A stretch of DNA of 64,000 nt, taken from assembly GCF_932526225.1 (NCBI RefSeq), contig NC_064037.1, positions 13,095,703-13,159,702 of the forward strand, read 5' to 3'. The notes under the pieces are model-generated. The model was not told the DNA's origin. It was given only the letters and a program-made list of their open reading frames with translations, and searched no databases. The translations under genes were made by a program, and so were the position numbers. Shown piece after piece: positions 1 through 11,200 of this stretch (positions are counted from its first letter, which is position 1; every line of letters starts with the position of its first letter). The stretch comes from Nematostella vectensis. Its lineage: Eukaryota > Cnidaria > Anthozoa > Actiniaria > Edwardsiidae.

Positions 1-369
1 TGATTAACTACTAGACAGCAAAGGGCTTTTTTTATCAGCTTTTGAAAGAAAGTTACGTACTATACTAATAAACACAGAGAATGGATAATAACATAAAGTA
101 ACATAACCTTTAATACTTAACAATTTTTCTCTGTATTGAGTTTCAACACTTTTTTTAGTACACCTCTTTTGTTGCTTGATAATTAACAGTCATATATCAT
201 CTACGAGAAAAAAAAGCACCTTTCTGCTACTTAAACTTATTTAATGTACTTTTTTACTAGAAATTTTTATCAAAACCAACCAACCATTGCTTACTAATTT
301 CTCGTACGACTTCAAGATAGCTAAGTGATCGAATGTGCGTTGTAGTCCTAGCTACCTACAAGTAGTCGT
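1..369. other. AT-rich intergenic stretch, nothing recognised
   Basis: I see no open frame, RNA gene or clear repeat here. The sequence is AT-rich and leads into the degraded retrotransposon that follows. Confidence 0.4.
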
Positions 370-1022
370 AAATGACATTAGTAACTTTGCATCCAGTCGT
401 GGCATGCGGCTTAACCCGAAGAAATGCAGAGATCTGAGAGTTAGCTTTCTTCAATAACAACCATCCCTCCCTGGGAAGTTGTATATTTCTGGTTTACCTA
501 TTAAGAGAGTGGATAGCAACAAGATCCTTGGAGTCCACTTGAGTAGTGACCTCACGTGGAACGTGCATGTAGAGTACGTTTATTAAGAAGGCCAGCAAAC
601 GGTTATATGCCTTAAGATCACTAAAAAAATCTGGTGTTCAGTCTAATGACTTAGTCCGCATATACTGTGCGTTGATAAGATCGGTACTAGAATATGCAGC
701 ACCAGTGTGGGCAGGTCTACCAGTTTTCCTATCAGATTTGCTGGAAGCGGTGCAAAGGAGAGCGATGCGCATTATTTTCACGCATACTGATTATTGCACG
801 GCTCTTACCAATGCAGGGCTCATGTCCTTATCTGCTCGTCGTGATAGCCTCTGTGAGAGTTTTGTCACCAAAGCGAAGATATCGCCTCCTCTAAACTATA
901 TCATTCCTAAAGCTACAGAAGTCAACCATAGCTACTCACTCCGGTCTGGCTACATGCGTACCGATAGGTTTCAAGGAAATACAGACAGGTTTAATAATTT
1001 TGTCAGTGTGCGATTTCAGTAA
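370..1022 (+). pseudogene. Non-LTR retrotransposon fragment (3' part of the reverse-transcriptase ORF)
   Basis: The translation resembles the region C-terminal to the RT catalytic core in CR1/Jockey-type LINEs. Recognisable pieces, spread over more than one frame, are an LNPKKC-like motif near 410, ILGVHLS near 525, KKASKRLYALR near 590, then a 116-codon open stretch at 672-1022 with RSVLEYAAPVWAG and LEAVQRRAMRIIF. This 'EYAAPVW...LE.VQ+RA.RII' block is typical of the end of these ORFs. The upstream part needs frame changes, so this is a dead, 5'-truncated copy. The catalytic YADD region and the endonuclease are not present. The (ATT)n tract just downstream could have grown from the element's microsatellite-like 3' tail. 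Confidence 0.65.
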
Positions 1023-1106
1023 TATTGTGTAAAGTAGTGGCGTGCATGACCCTTCACTGTAATTCAGACTTTTGAATTCAGACTTTTGTCTGCGAGGGTG
1101 TCGTAA

Positions 1107-1269
<163 letters not shown>

Positions 1270-1457
1270 CTATTATACTATTATATATACCAAAAGGCCA
1301 TAGCCTCCTCTAACTCTGCCATCGAAATATTGTCAGAAACTGGTAAAATTTACCAGGTTATTATTGAGAACCTCAAAAACACTAGATTTTTTATAGTTAA
1401 CGGTTGTTAACAGTTTTAGTTTTTTTATACCTTCACAATTATAAAGTGGACAACAAT

Positions 1458-2148
1458 GCACTTGTCATCGGCTTCCCCGAGGGGGCGGGGGAGCCCGGGG
1501 AAATATGGGGACTTTGACAATCAAGCTCTCCGTGCCCCCATATTTCATATGTGGGGCTCTACTCTCGAGAAAAGTCCCCATTATGGTGGGGCACATATGA
1601 AGCAAACCCCCATATTCCCCCCATATTGTAACAATTTGTGCAAAATAATGTTTTAAAGTGTGTAAAAATAAAGACAAATCTCCATTAACCCAACGTTGTT
1701 TTAACAATATCCTGTGCAATAATACTTTTTAACAATATCCAGTGCAATAATATACAAACAACAGCGCCCAAATGGCTTGTGATGAGATAAAAACACTTGC
1801 TGATAACTGTACATGTGACGACTTGAAATTACTCTACTGACACATGATTCTCTGTCGCCTCTACTGGCACACACGATCTCCGTCAGTCTATACTGACACA
1901 CGATCTACGTCAATCTATACTGACATACATGATCCGCCATCTTGCTTGACAACCACGCTAGTCCAAGTCTCCACGCGGTATACCACAAGAAAATTTCCCT
2001 CAGGGGGTAGGGCCGAGTAAATCAAAAGCCGCATATTTTCCCCCACCATTGGGGCACAAATGGGCTCCAAAGTCCCTACAAATGCCCCTATTTTTCCGCA
2101 TAGAGCCCGCCACCCCTCCCCCCCTCGGGGAAGCCGAGGACAAGTGCA
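1458..2148. mobile_element. Non-autonomous DNA transposon with long terminal inverted repeats
   Basis: The left end reads TGCACTTGTCATCGGCTTCC followed by CCGAGGGGG. The right end at about 2112-2148 is its reverse complement with one mismatch. Inner G-rich and C-rich segments also pair loosely, so the whole unit folds back. No transposase frame is visible. I could not define a confident target-site duplication. Confidence 0.7.
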
Positions 2149-2661
2149 CAAGGTTTGTTTGATGGTTAACGCAGTAAAAATTATTTCCCTCTTATGAACA
2201 ATCTTGGCGCCGATAAGTTATCATTAGAAGGGCATTCTAACCTTAGACAGACTGAAACGATAAGATTAACGAAACCACAATAATTACTCATTGACTTTAA
2301 ATTTCTTTTACAACCTGTCTAGTCCAAAAAAAAATGATATCACATAAAAAATCGCATCCGTGTTTTTTTTTTTTTTACTTTTTAAAGTCGTGTCAAAGAC
2401 TACATCGCGGGCGATTTGTCTTTGGTACACGTACCGCGTACGTGTGTGTTTACATGGCCCCCTTACACGTCTTATGGAATCATCACTATTAAATCAGTTG
2501 AACGCCGCCGTCATGCATGACTACCGGTCGACCAGCAGTGTCAGGGGTACGCTAGAACACCTAGGATAGGGTCCCTACAGATCGAAGGTTACACAAGGGC
2601 CTGGAACTGTTCTAAATACCTAATATAACTTGCTTGACATTTCATTTTCTATAGAAAATGT

Positions 2662-2799
2662 CAGGGGCGGATCTAGGTTTTCGCTTAAGGGGGGTTTGGC
2701 TTATTGACAAAGGGAGGAGTGGGTGATTTTTTTTTACATATGGCTTTCTGGCAGCCCAAGGAGGGGTTTAAACCCCCTAAACCCTCCTCCTAGATCCGC
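2662..2799. mobile_element. Short hAT-like MITE (CAGGGGCGGATCTAGG ends)
   Basis: It begins CAGGGGCGGATCTAGG and ends with CCTAGATCCGC, with G-rich and C-rich inner arms (aaggggggtt near 2688, aaccccctaaacccc near 2770). A second copy with the same ends lies at 43747-43908. The outermost right-hand bases have decayed. Confidence 0.65.
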
Positions 2800-3650
2800 A
2801 TATCAATATTTGGGTAACCTTAAAACCTGCTCGGTCAATCTCTCGGAGGCCTGGGTCTAAGGACTTTATAGGATTAGTAAGAAAAAGATTTGACCAAGCG
2901 AGCAAGTTTTGCTTAATAATTTTTGCCGCGAGTCTCAAATTAACAGGAATCAGTATTTTTCACCATGTTTTCTAGAGATCGGGGAGCGGGAGAACTTTAG
3001 CTCTTCTAAATATGGGCATCTATTCCCATATAAGGCAATCCATACGAAGGACACTATCCGTGGGGAATATGTTTGATATGCTACTGATTGTGCCTGGATC
3101 CTTAAGAACCAGGGGACACAAATTCAGATACGGGTAGCTGATGAGTTTACTGAACGTTTACAAACACCACTGTTTGGAATAACCTCTCAGGCGTGAAATA
3201 ATTACGGCCACAAATCTAGGCCTTTAAGACCGGCGAAGCAGTAACTGATCCTGTCATTGCACCATTAGCTACCGCTATAAGCAATTATTCTATTCAAGCA
3301 TTTAAACATTGCAATTATTGCGAGTCTCGAGCGCAATGCCACACGTGCTACATGAAGGTTTTTGGGATCAAAAAACAAGTCACCCCAGGATTTTTATTGG
3401 GGGGGGGGGGGGGGGGAGGGGGGCGGGAGTTCTCTGATAAAAATCTAACAACCCCCCAAAAAAACAAAAAAGGGATTTTTTTATGCCTTTGCAGTATCTC
3501 CACGGGACGCTTACTGTCGGATTTGGCGACATACTAGAGTGATCTAGCTTATGCTTTATAGTTTTGTCTACAAATAGCACGTCTATTGAGAACCGAAAGT
3601 GGACCTTCGGCCGTTGTGGGGGGGGGGGGGGGGGGGGGATTGTACGGGCC
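2800..3650. other. Intergenic, no gene seen; two long G tracts
   Basis: No supported gene. Long runs of G occur near 3400-3424 and 3617-3638. Proline- and glycine-rich frames here are by-products of those runs. Confidence 0.5.
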
Positions 3651-4831
3651 TGGGGCCCGTTTCTCAAAACGCCAGGTAACTTATCGGGCCCGCTAAAATC
3701 CCGTTAAGTCCTCCCGATAAATCTGTGGTGTTTCTCAAAACTCCAGTTATTATCGGATTCGTAAAAATTCACGTAAAATCACCCGATATTTTACAGGAGC
3801 CCTTGACCTCCCGTTAATTAACGTGAAGCATTTTGAGATCGTAAAATAAGGTTCAAAATTTATTTGTTTTCTCGAAATTGAAATTTTCTTGGTTATTCAA
3901 AACTTCAAAACTGATCATTTTTCTACCCGTCTTGTTTTGCTTTAAAAAAAATCCCCTTCGCAGTGGCACCGTTCACGTAAACTTCCCCGGTCATATGGTT
4001 TTCCCGCCGATTTACGTCGTCCCGTAAACCTGCACCAATCAGAGGCGACCATCTCGCCCCTCAACTAATCAAATTCATTCTCTTGACAGCTAGCTGTCAT
4101 TCATTTTGACATGCTGCTCGCGAGAATTGTAAACAAACAGTCACACTCAGTGCAAGATTTTACTACAAGTTGCTCATGTTTTTGGATGTTTTAGCTAATA
4201 TCTAAACTTTTTTCGCTGGAAATACAAACCTTGCAATACATTTTATTTATTTTATTTATTTTTTTATTTATTTAACTTCGTCCACTATAAATTAATTAAA
4301 TTACACAAGTACAAATAGTAGACTGGGACACCACAAACAGCATAACCAATTACTGTGGGACCAATGTTACGAGTTACAAAACAAAAGTAAGACAGAGAAC
4401 TAAAAGCTAATTGACAAGTCAACATTATTGAAAGCTAAAAACAACATGAAATGGCTGTGTCGAGCAGACGAGATTTGTGACACTTGATGCAAATTGTCTT
4501 GAACGACCTTGGATCATCTACGTTATAGGAAATGGTCAGCGCTCGGCTGTAATATTGTAAAAGCAGGCATTTAACTGATTTAAACGTAGGCTCTTTAGTC
4601 GGAAATGATCAGGCAAAGTGTTCCAGGTGTCATGTAGCATCGACATTTTTTTCCCGTTAATTCATTGTTTATTTGAACAAAGCGTTTGCAAAGATTACGG
4701 GCTCCCGATAAATTCGGGAAGTTATCGGGGGTTTTGAGAAACACTCGCTCAAACCCGATAATTTCCCCGTAAAGTCTCCCGATAAATTTTACGGGCCCGT
4801 TAATCACCGGGAGTTTTGAGAAACGGGCCCC
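3651..4831. mobile_element. ~1.2-kb non-autonomous DNA transposon (GGGGCCCGTTTCTCAAAAC ends)
   Basis: The left end reads TGGGGCCCGTTTCTCAAAAC and the right end is its near-perfect inverse, GTTTTGAGAAACGGGCCCC with small differences. Sub-terminal blocks (cccgataaa, gttttgagaaac, ttatcggg) recur in inverted order at both ends, giving nested inverted repeats. The interior has no open transposase frame. Confidence 0.75.
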
Positions 4832-5437
4832 TGGATGTGCTTTCTTCTTTTCGTGGAACTTTAAGAAAACAAAAACAAAACAAAAAAAGGCTGTCACAAT
4901 TTAAAAAAACGCGAGTGCGACCTTTTTTTCACTTATATAGGTCAAGTTCAGCCAGTATTGTCCGCGCTTGTCAATGAACAAAAAGGAAAAGGGACTGCTA
5001 ATAAATTTATAAATAACAAATACAAGGCAAATTTGTTCGGGTTGGCGGGATACAACAGTGCCAGACAGTCTATTTAGTAAATATGAGAGAAGATATATAT
5101 TCTTCCAAAAAAAAAAAAAAAAAAAAAAAAACAGTTAAACACACAAATGCCGCAAGCACAAGCTTGTCACCCTAAATTTAACCAAACGAATCCAAGCTTT
5201 TAAAACTGTAATTCTGAAAGAAATTAGTGGTTTTTCGATGTTCAAGTAATATAAATTAATTACAAGCATTTCTCCTCTATTTTGTGCTTACTATCGTATA
5301 CACAAAACCACATCAATCCTCAAATTCACACACCAGATCCCATGATAGCGACTACACCCTTGAGAGTAGACCAGATACAGTTAATCACCACTTATGGTCC
5401 ACCAAGCTGCAAACGAACCATGCGCCCCTTGGGCTTC
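4832..5437. other. Upstream region of the ShK-type peptide gene
   Basis: No coding sequence is seen. A homopolymeric A tract lies near 5106-5131. The last ~150 bp before the TATA box probably form the proximal promoter of the peptide gene. Confidence 0.4.
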
Positions 5438-5446
5438 TATAAAAAG
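5438..5446 (+). promoter_or_regulatory. TATA box of the ShK-type peptide gene
   Basis: TATAAAAAG lies 83-91 bp upstream of the start codon at 5529. A transcription start near 5465-5470 and a 5' UTR of about 60 nt would follow. Confidence 0.65.
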
Positions 5447-5528
5447 GGCCGATAGCAGACAAGAAAATCACAACATATCACCAGCCCCTTGCAAGCACGT
5501 CCAAACCGCGCGGAAAACTCGTGTCAAC

Positions 5529-6747
5529 ATGCGTACCCTGATTGTTCTGTTGGTCGCTGCCGTCCTGCTCTGCCAGGCAAACGCTTTCATTGATGAGATG
5601 CTCAGGGAGAATGGTAAGGGACTAAACATGTTTGTGATTGGTTAGTCTTTTAGCAAGTTTTACGAAAAGCGTATTACCTTGGATATTGTTGGCTCGTCGG
5701 GATCGACCTCGTAGTGGACTCGTCGTAGATCTCGATGTCCTCTTTGAGCTACGATTAATTGTGCGAAAAATGAACAACTAGCTATTATATTTCCACATAA
5801 TGGCAAAAATGGCCAGTTAATACATAAATTGTGCTATATTTTTCCCTTGGCTATTATCCAATATCTTTCACACGTACGTCTAAGTGAAGGGAAAAAATTA
5901 TCACAAAATATATGGGTGTTTATATATATATTTTTTTTTGGGGGGGGGGCACAATATATGAAATGAACAAATTTCTGAAATGAATGCGTTTTATTGGCAG
6001 TTAACGATCAACCGATCGACGAAAGAGGTGAGTCAATTCTTCTTGAGCTATATTGCCCTGATTTAGAGTCTCCACTCATACGCCTTCGTGCCACAATATC
6101 AAATTCCTATCGCGCTCAGAATGAAAATGGGGTGACATATTCGCTTATATAGCCATGCCTTTTCGACTTGGAAGGGCCCGTAAATCCTGTGGAAAAAAGG
6201 GTAAAAGAAGTGACACGCGCAACTTAACGATCCCTCCATTAACCATTTGTGTTTAGTTGTTTTATTTAAAACCAAAGAATATTCATTAATACACACCGTT
6301 CTAATCAACAGAATGCCGCGACCACTTCAGTTCTAACATTTGTGGCAACGTAAGTGTCGTCACGTGTGGGATAAAGCTCATTCCATGAGATTCCAGGGCC
6401 GTAGCAGGGGGTGTAAAGCTCATTCCATGAGATTCCAGGGCCGTAGCAGGGGGTGTAAAGCTCATTCCATGAGATTCCAGGGCCGTAGCTGGGGGTGTAA
6501 AGCTCATTCCATGAGATTCCAGGGCCGTAGCTGGGGGTGTAAAGTTCATTCCATGAGATTCCAGGGCCGTAGCTGGGGGTGTTAGCTCGCTTATATTTTG
6601 GGAAGCATAAAACCCCCTATTTATCAAATATTCTTGTTTGTTTTTTGTTCTTTTCAGGTGATCAAGTTGTCGCACTGCAATCGTAGAACTGGACGCATGG
6701 CCAAGTTCGCCAAGAAAAACTGCAAGAGCTTCTGCGGACTTTGCTGA
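5529..6747 (+). CDS. ShK-type cysteine-rich secreted peptide (79 aa, 4 exons)
   Basis: Coding exons: 5529-5613, 6001-6027, 6312-6349 and 6658-6747; all introns are GT-AG and the total is 240 nt. Residues 1-19 form a signal peptide (hydrophobic LIVLLVAAVLL core, cleavage likely after ANA). A short acidic propeptide-like stretch follows, much of it from the 27-nt exon 2. The last two exons encode a six-cysteine domain with spacing C-x7-C-x8-C-x14-C-x3-C-x2-C. The closing CxxxCxxC is the signature of ShK domains, found in sea-anemone potassium-channel toxins but also in anemone neuropeptides and in protease-linked domains. The domain ends exactly at the stop, as in single-domain ShK peptides. 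I cannot say from sequence whether this one acts in venom, as a neuropeptide or elsewhere. The upstream ATG at 5394 precedes the TATA box and was not used. A 42-bp minisatellite fills much of intron 3. Confidence 0.85.
6375..6585. repeat. 42-bp minisatellite, 5 copies, in intron 3 of the peptide gene
   Basis: Units start at 6375, 6417, 6459, 6501 and 6543, an exact 42-bp period, each containing ctcattccatgagattccag. The array begins 25 bp after the exon 3 donor. Because 42 is a multiple of three, both strands show spurious repeated-peptide reading frames. Confidence 0.95.
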
Positions 6748-7067
6748 GGTACTCTGAACAGTGGCTATTGTCGCGCGAGACAATCGTTGTCGTCGGCCTC
6801 GCAAACATGACCCTTCCCAAATCTAATGGTTCTAAGCTTTCCTATTTTACTTGTATTGATTCTATAAGATTTTAAAAGAACGTCTAAATTTAAGTTGAGG
6901 CTGTGCGGTTTGTTTTTTGGAGCATGTTAAGGCTGAATATGTTACTTAACTGTTTACCCAATTAATTATTATTAAGAGAATAACACTAATGATCAATAGC
7001 AATAATCAGGTTGTAACTATGGGCACAGTTTTGATTCTGCATTTTAGGACGCATTGGGACTAGAGAA

Positions 7068-7073
7068 AATAAA
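7068..7073 (+). terminator. Poly(A) signal, ShK-type peptide gene
   Basis: AATAAA lies 321 bp after the stop codon in AT-rich sequence. Other signals farther downstream (for example near 7329) are possible. Confidence 0.5.
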
Positions 7074-8233
7074 CATTTTCTGCTATCTCAGCCTCGGCAT
7101 GTTCTTAGTATGTTCTTAAAATTTGGTGAAATAAAAAGTGTATTGGGTGAAAAAAAAGAGTGTATATAGGGTTCGCAAATAAAAACAATAATCATAATGA
7201 ACTACGTTACATTTTCAGAACTGATGAAAGGGCCCAAAGCAGAGAAATTACCCGCATAAACAAGCCAAATGAACGAGTACATCAATTAGTAATTAGATGT
7301 TGATTGATTATGTTTGTTTTGTGATTTCAATAAACAAGGAGCATTACCCAGTGACCCTCGTTTTCTATATGGGTATCAAAGAGTCTGGGGCTTGCGGGCG
7401 GAAAACCTGTGACAATCTCAAACTCGAGGGTATTTAAAGATGGCGGCCAGCAAAAACGTAAGGACGAATCGCTGCAACGTAACATGGAGACAACTTACAC
7501 ATTTCTAGGGCTATAAAAAGCAAAAAAAAACAAACAACAACAACATCAACATGAATGAATTAATGAAGCGGAATCCCACTGTTATGCCCAGATAAGGAAT
7601 TGATCATTTCTCAAAACGGATTGTTTTAATGCAATACCTCGCGGTGTGACAGGCTCTTCTATCCTCTGCGCTAAGCTAAAATGGTCACGGTATAGTGATA
7701 TTTTATTTACTCGTGTCTTGCTCATAACCTTAATGGAACTAAGCTCTAACTAGACTTAAACGTTTAAACGATACATGTATAAAGCTGATCGTTTTCCATT
7801 TATCTGAAACTGGTCGCTTTATATATACACTTTTCATTTCCATCACAGTATTGAAATATTCAGCGTTCTGTGCAAGATTATTCGTCGATTATTTGTTCTT
7901 ATTTGTACTTTCTAGCTCGGAGCGCAAACAAAATGCTTATTTTTAAAACTAGAATTAAAATACAAATTTTATTATAAAACCTATATATGTATATGAAAAA
8001 TGATATACCCATACACATTTGTCGGTACGTCATCTTAAATAAATGGTATCGATCTCCAGTTCTTGTACTTTCTAGTACTTTCTTGTAATTTCTTTCAATA
8101 TAAAATTGAAATATAAAAGCCTGGCGGTATGGAATACAGGTCGCATTTAGGAAAAGGAATCAAAGACTTTGTAGGTCAGATTTTTCTCTCGCCCTTTTTT
8201 TAAATGAAGTTCAAAACATATGTATCCCCCTTG
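7074..8233. other. Convergent intergenic region and NF1 3' UTR
   Basis: No coding sequence. The 3' ends of the + strand peptide gene and the - strand NF1 gene face each other here. TTTATT at 7968-7973 is an AATAAA on the NF1 strand, about 260 bp past its stop codon. Another lies at 7712-7717. Confidence 0.45.
7968..7973 (-). terminator. Candidate poly(A) signal of NF1
   Basis: AATAAA read on the - strand, about 260 nt downstream of the NF1 stop codon. It was chosen over the signal at 7712-7717 only because it comes first. Confidence 0.4.
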
Positions 8234-11200
8234 TCAAGAAAACTTAGTGCCCTGGACCGAAGTAGTCCTCACAGCTTTAGTCGACTTATTTCTCTTCAGT
8301 CGAATAGTCCCAGATATTTTTCTGGGCCTGTAAGAAGAGCCTGTCCGTTTGAAAGGCATTGGAATGCCTAGGTCCGAGCTGCCAACTGCTGCAGGAAGTG
8401 ATGTCAGTGACGAGGATAGATTAGTCGACGAACCGATCGAAGGGATGTCCCCACTGCTGGAACTAAGAGCATTTGCTTTGGGCGATGTCATGCTGCTGGT
8501 CTTTCTGATCTGGAGGGCTTTGTTGATGTTTGATGGCATTCCTTTGCCGTAGACTTCAAGGATAGCTTCTAGGAACTTCATGAAAAGCTGCGCTCTGTTA
8601 TTCTGTCCACTTTGGTCTTTGAACTTGGTAAACTGACTGAACCCAGTGAAACCAAATGCTGCAGGTAGAAGTAAAAGAACATAAACGTGAATAAACAAAC
8701 TACAATAGGTTCATCTGTTGATTCTGCCGTACAATTTTCAGGTTTTGCTAATAATTTCCATTTTGCTACTCCAGGTCACAGGTGGCCCATTGAGTCAGTG
8801 CGCCCGCATATGGGTCTCATCTCTCCTTAAAAGGGCTCAATCTAAGGTCTAGACTCTTTCCAGAGTCTTCTGTCTCTTCTGAGATCCTTTCTGTTTCTCA
8901 GCCCTAAACTTGATTTGTTGAACGCATGCGAGCTTACTAGTTGTCTTTTTTAGTTCCAACATGGTCATTCTTTAAAAAAACGTATTAGAGTTTTAAATGT
9001 AAATACCTTAAAACATAATTCTATAATACGTTTGTTTTGACTTACACGCAAGGTAGCTATTCCTGATGGCATCCTCCGAGTCTTTGGCTGCTGTAACGGA
9101 GTGAATGATAGTCTGCACCGCCTTCAAAGTTGGCAGATCCTCAGAGTGACCAAGCACTGTCCCAAGGTTGGAGTCCAGTTGGCAAAATCTGAAATATTTT
9201 GACCAACAAAACAATAAATACCGAATAAAACTCCATTAACCCAGGGCCTTATTTCCTTAGTATTTCCGAGGTAGATGGCTTATTTCTTTTACCTATTGCG
9301 TGTGCCTCCCTACCATCATGTTATACGTATACCACCTTCGCTGATGCTGTTGGTATAAGATATTGGCTAGATCATGTCATTGATCATAGTAGAGATGGTT
9401 TGACTTGAGAATTTATGCGAAGTGTATGTTGGAGTTGGGGGGAGGGGCTTATTCCAAAAACTCCGGTTTTGATATTATTATTTTCCCGTTGTTCTCTGAC
9501 GTGACGTACGCAGTTATTTCCGTTTTTACTTCGGCTTGAATTCCCCCCCCCCCACGTGATCTCTTAGCGCAAGTCCCCTATTACATAAAAACTTACATAA
9601 CTGGAAAAACACTGGGAAACACCAAACTGGCCTCGGCTAAAAGCTGATACAAGTATCTGACTTCCACATCGCTAGCCGTATGCTCGAGCAGCATAACCTG
9701 TCAAGAGAACATTGTGTCATCATACACCTTAGGGCGCGTTTTTTTCCTATCATTCTGGAATGGGAATGGTTGGTAGAGAATGTTCTGAATGGCATTCGAG
9801 TCATTCTGCTACAGGTGGCAGAATGGGTTGAATGGCCTTCATTCCATTCCGGAAAGGGAACGTGGGATAAACGAACGCGCGCTTTTTCTATTCTAATCAT
9901 TCTCATTCCGTAATCACGAGTAAAAAAACGCGCCCAAGAAAAGCTTTTACCAGAATTCTGTAGTTGATTTCTTTCTTACGCGCGCTCAGATTGGGTTAAA
10001 CTGAAGGCTATTTTTAGTTGAATGCAACAAAACTTGGCTCCTCAGAACACACCAAATCGGAAATAACCTATAGGATGCAAAAATAATTTATAATTCAAAT
10101 ATAATTTACGAATACCACTAAAAACGGTTATAACCTTAATAATTCGAACCCTTCGATAAGTTGACTATCCCATATCTCGAAGTCAGATCTCTAATTCCCT
10201 TGAGCTGCTATTGTTATCTTATACAGTACAGCTAGGATGGTGTTGTGCTTTCGATTCTTTCAAACTTTGGTTAATTTAAGCCTTTGTAGAACAAATGAGA
10301 ACACAGGTTTCCGGACTCCGTATAACTCAAACTTCAGAACTCCATTCTTTTAATGATACATCGGGATTCAACTGCGTCCAAATGAATTAAGTTGGCTATT
10401 GGTACATCTCAATTGCCCTGATATTTTGCGGCGGTATAAGTGCCGTCACAGTTGTAAAGAGTACATCAAAGTGGCCCGATAGCTCAGTGGTACGGGCTTC
10501 GCTTCCAGGGTTCAAACCCAGGTCAGGTGAACTTTGATTTTATCAGAGGTGTAAAAAACCTGGCTCTCAACATTGGGTACTGTGTATCCCTCGTAGCTCG
10601 GATGACTACCTTAAATGGCGGTCCCGTCTCGCAAAAACCTAGCTAACCAACCTGTTATTGTGGGAAATTAAAGAACCACTGAAGAAGGCAGAGTTAACCT
10701 TTAGTGTCTGTAGTCGGCCGCATAACCAAAAGGGGCATTAACATTATAACACTCTCTCAAACGTGTAAACTATGTGGCAGCACAGTGTGCCTTATATAGC
10801 AGTCCGTATAAGACCCCGTGTAATGTAAATCTAAGGCAATTCAGCCTATGGCTGCAATTCTGGATAAAAGTCGGCCCAGTTTTCTTTTCCTTTCTTTATC
10901 AAAGCCTCTTACCAGGGTGGTCAGCAGAAGTGCTTGCGTCTGTTTGTCGTTCACAATCCCTGGGTCCAGCAACAAGTGTTGGCACTCACTCGGCCACACG
11001 AACGCTTGTCTGTTGGCCGAAACATCGTCAGCCCGAGGGGACTCCGACGGAGTTATCACGATGGACACGCGACTCTCTATCGACATGATGGAACCGGAAG
11101 TGTTGTTGATATTGGCGTCGGAAGTTGATGGCGCTATGGAACCGTTAGTAGTATCGTTCGTCGAGTCTCCAGGCTTTAGTCGGTTCCGCACGTCTTCTGA

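Noticed and set aside
6301-6804. 167-codon frame with a repeated peptide on the - strand
   Set aside because: The 42-bp minisatellite is a multiple of three, so open repeated frames are expected. It runs antisense through the peptide gene's exons.
10473-10540. Functional tRNA gene
   Set aside because: Box spacing is too short and the acceptor stem does not pair.
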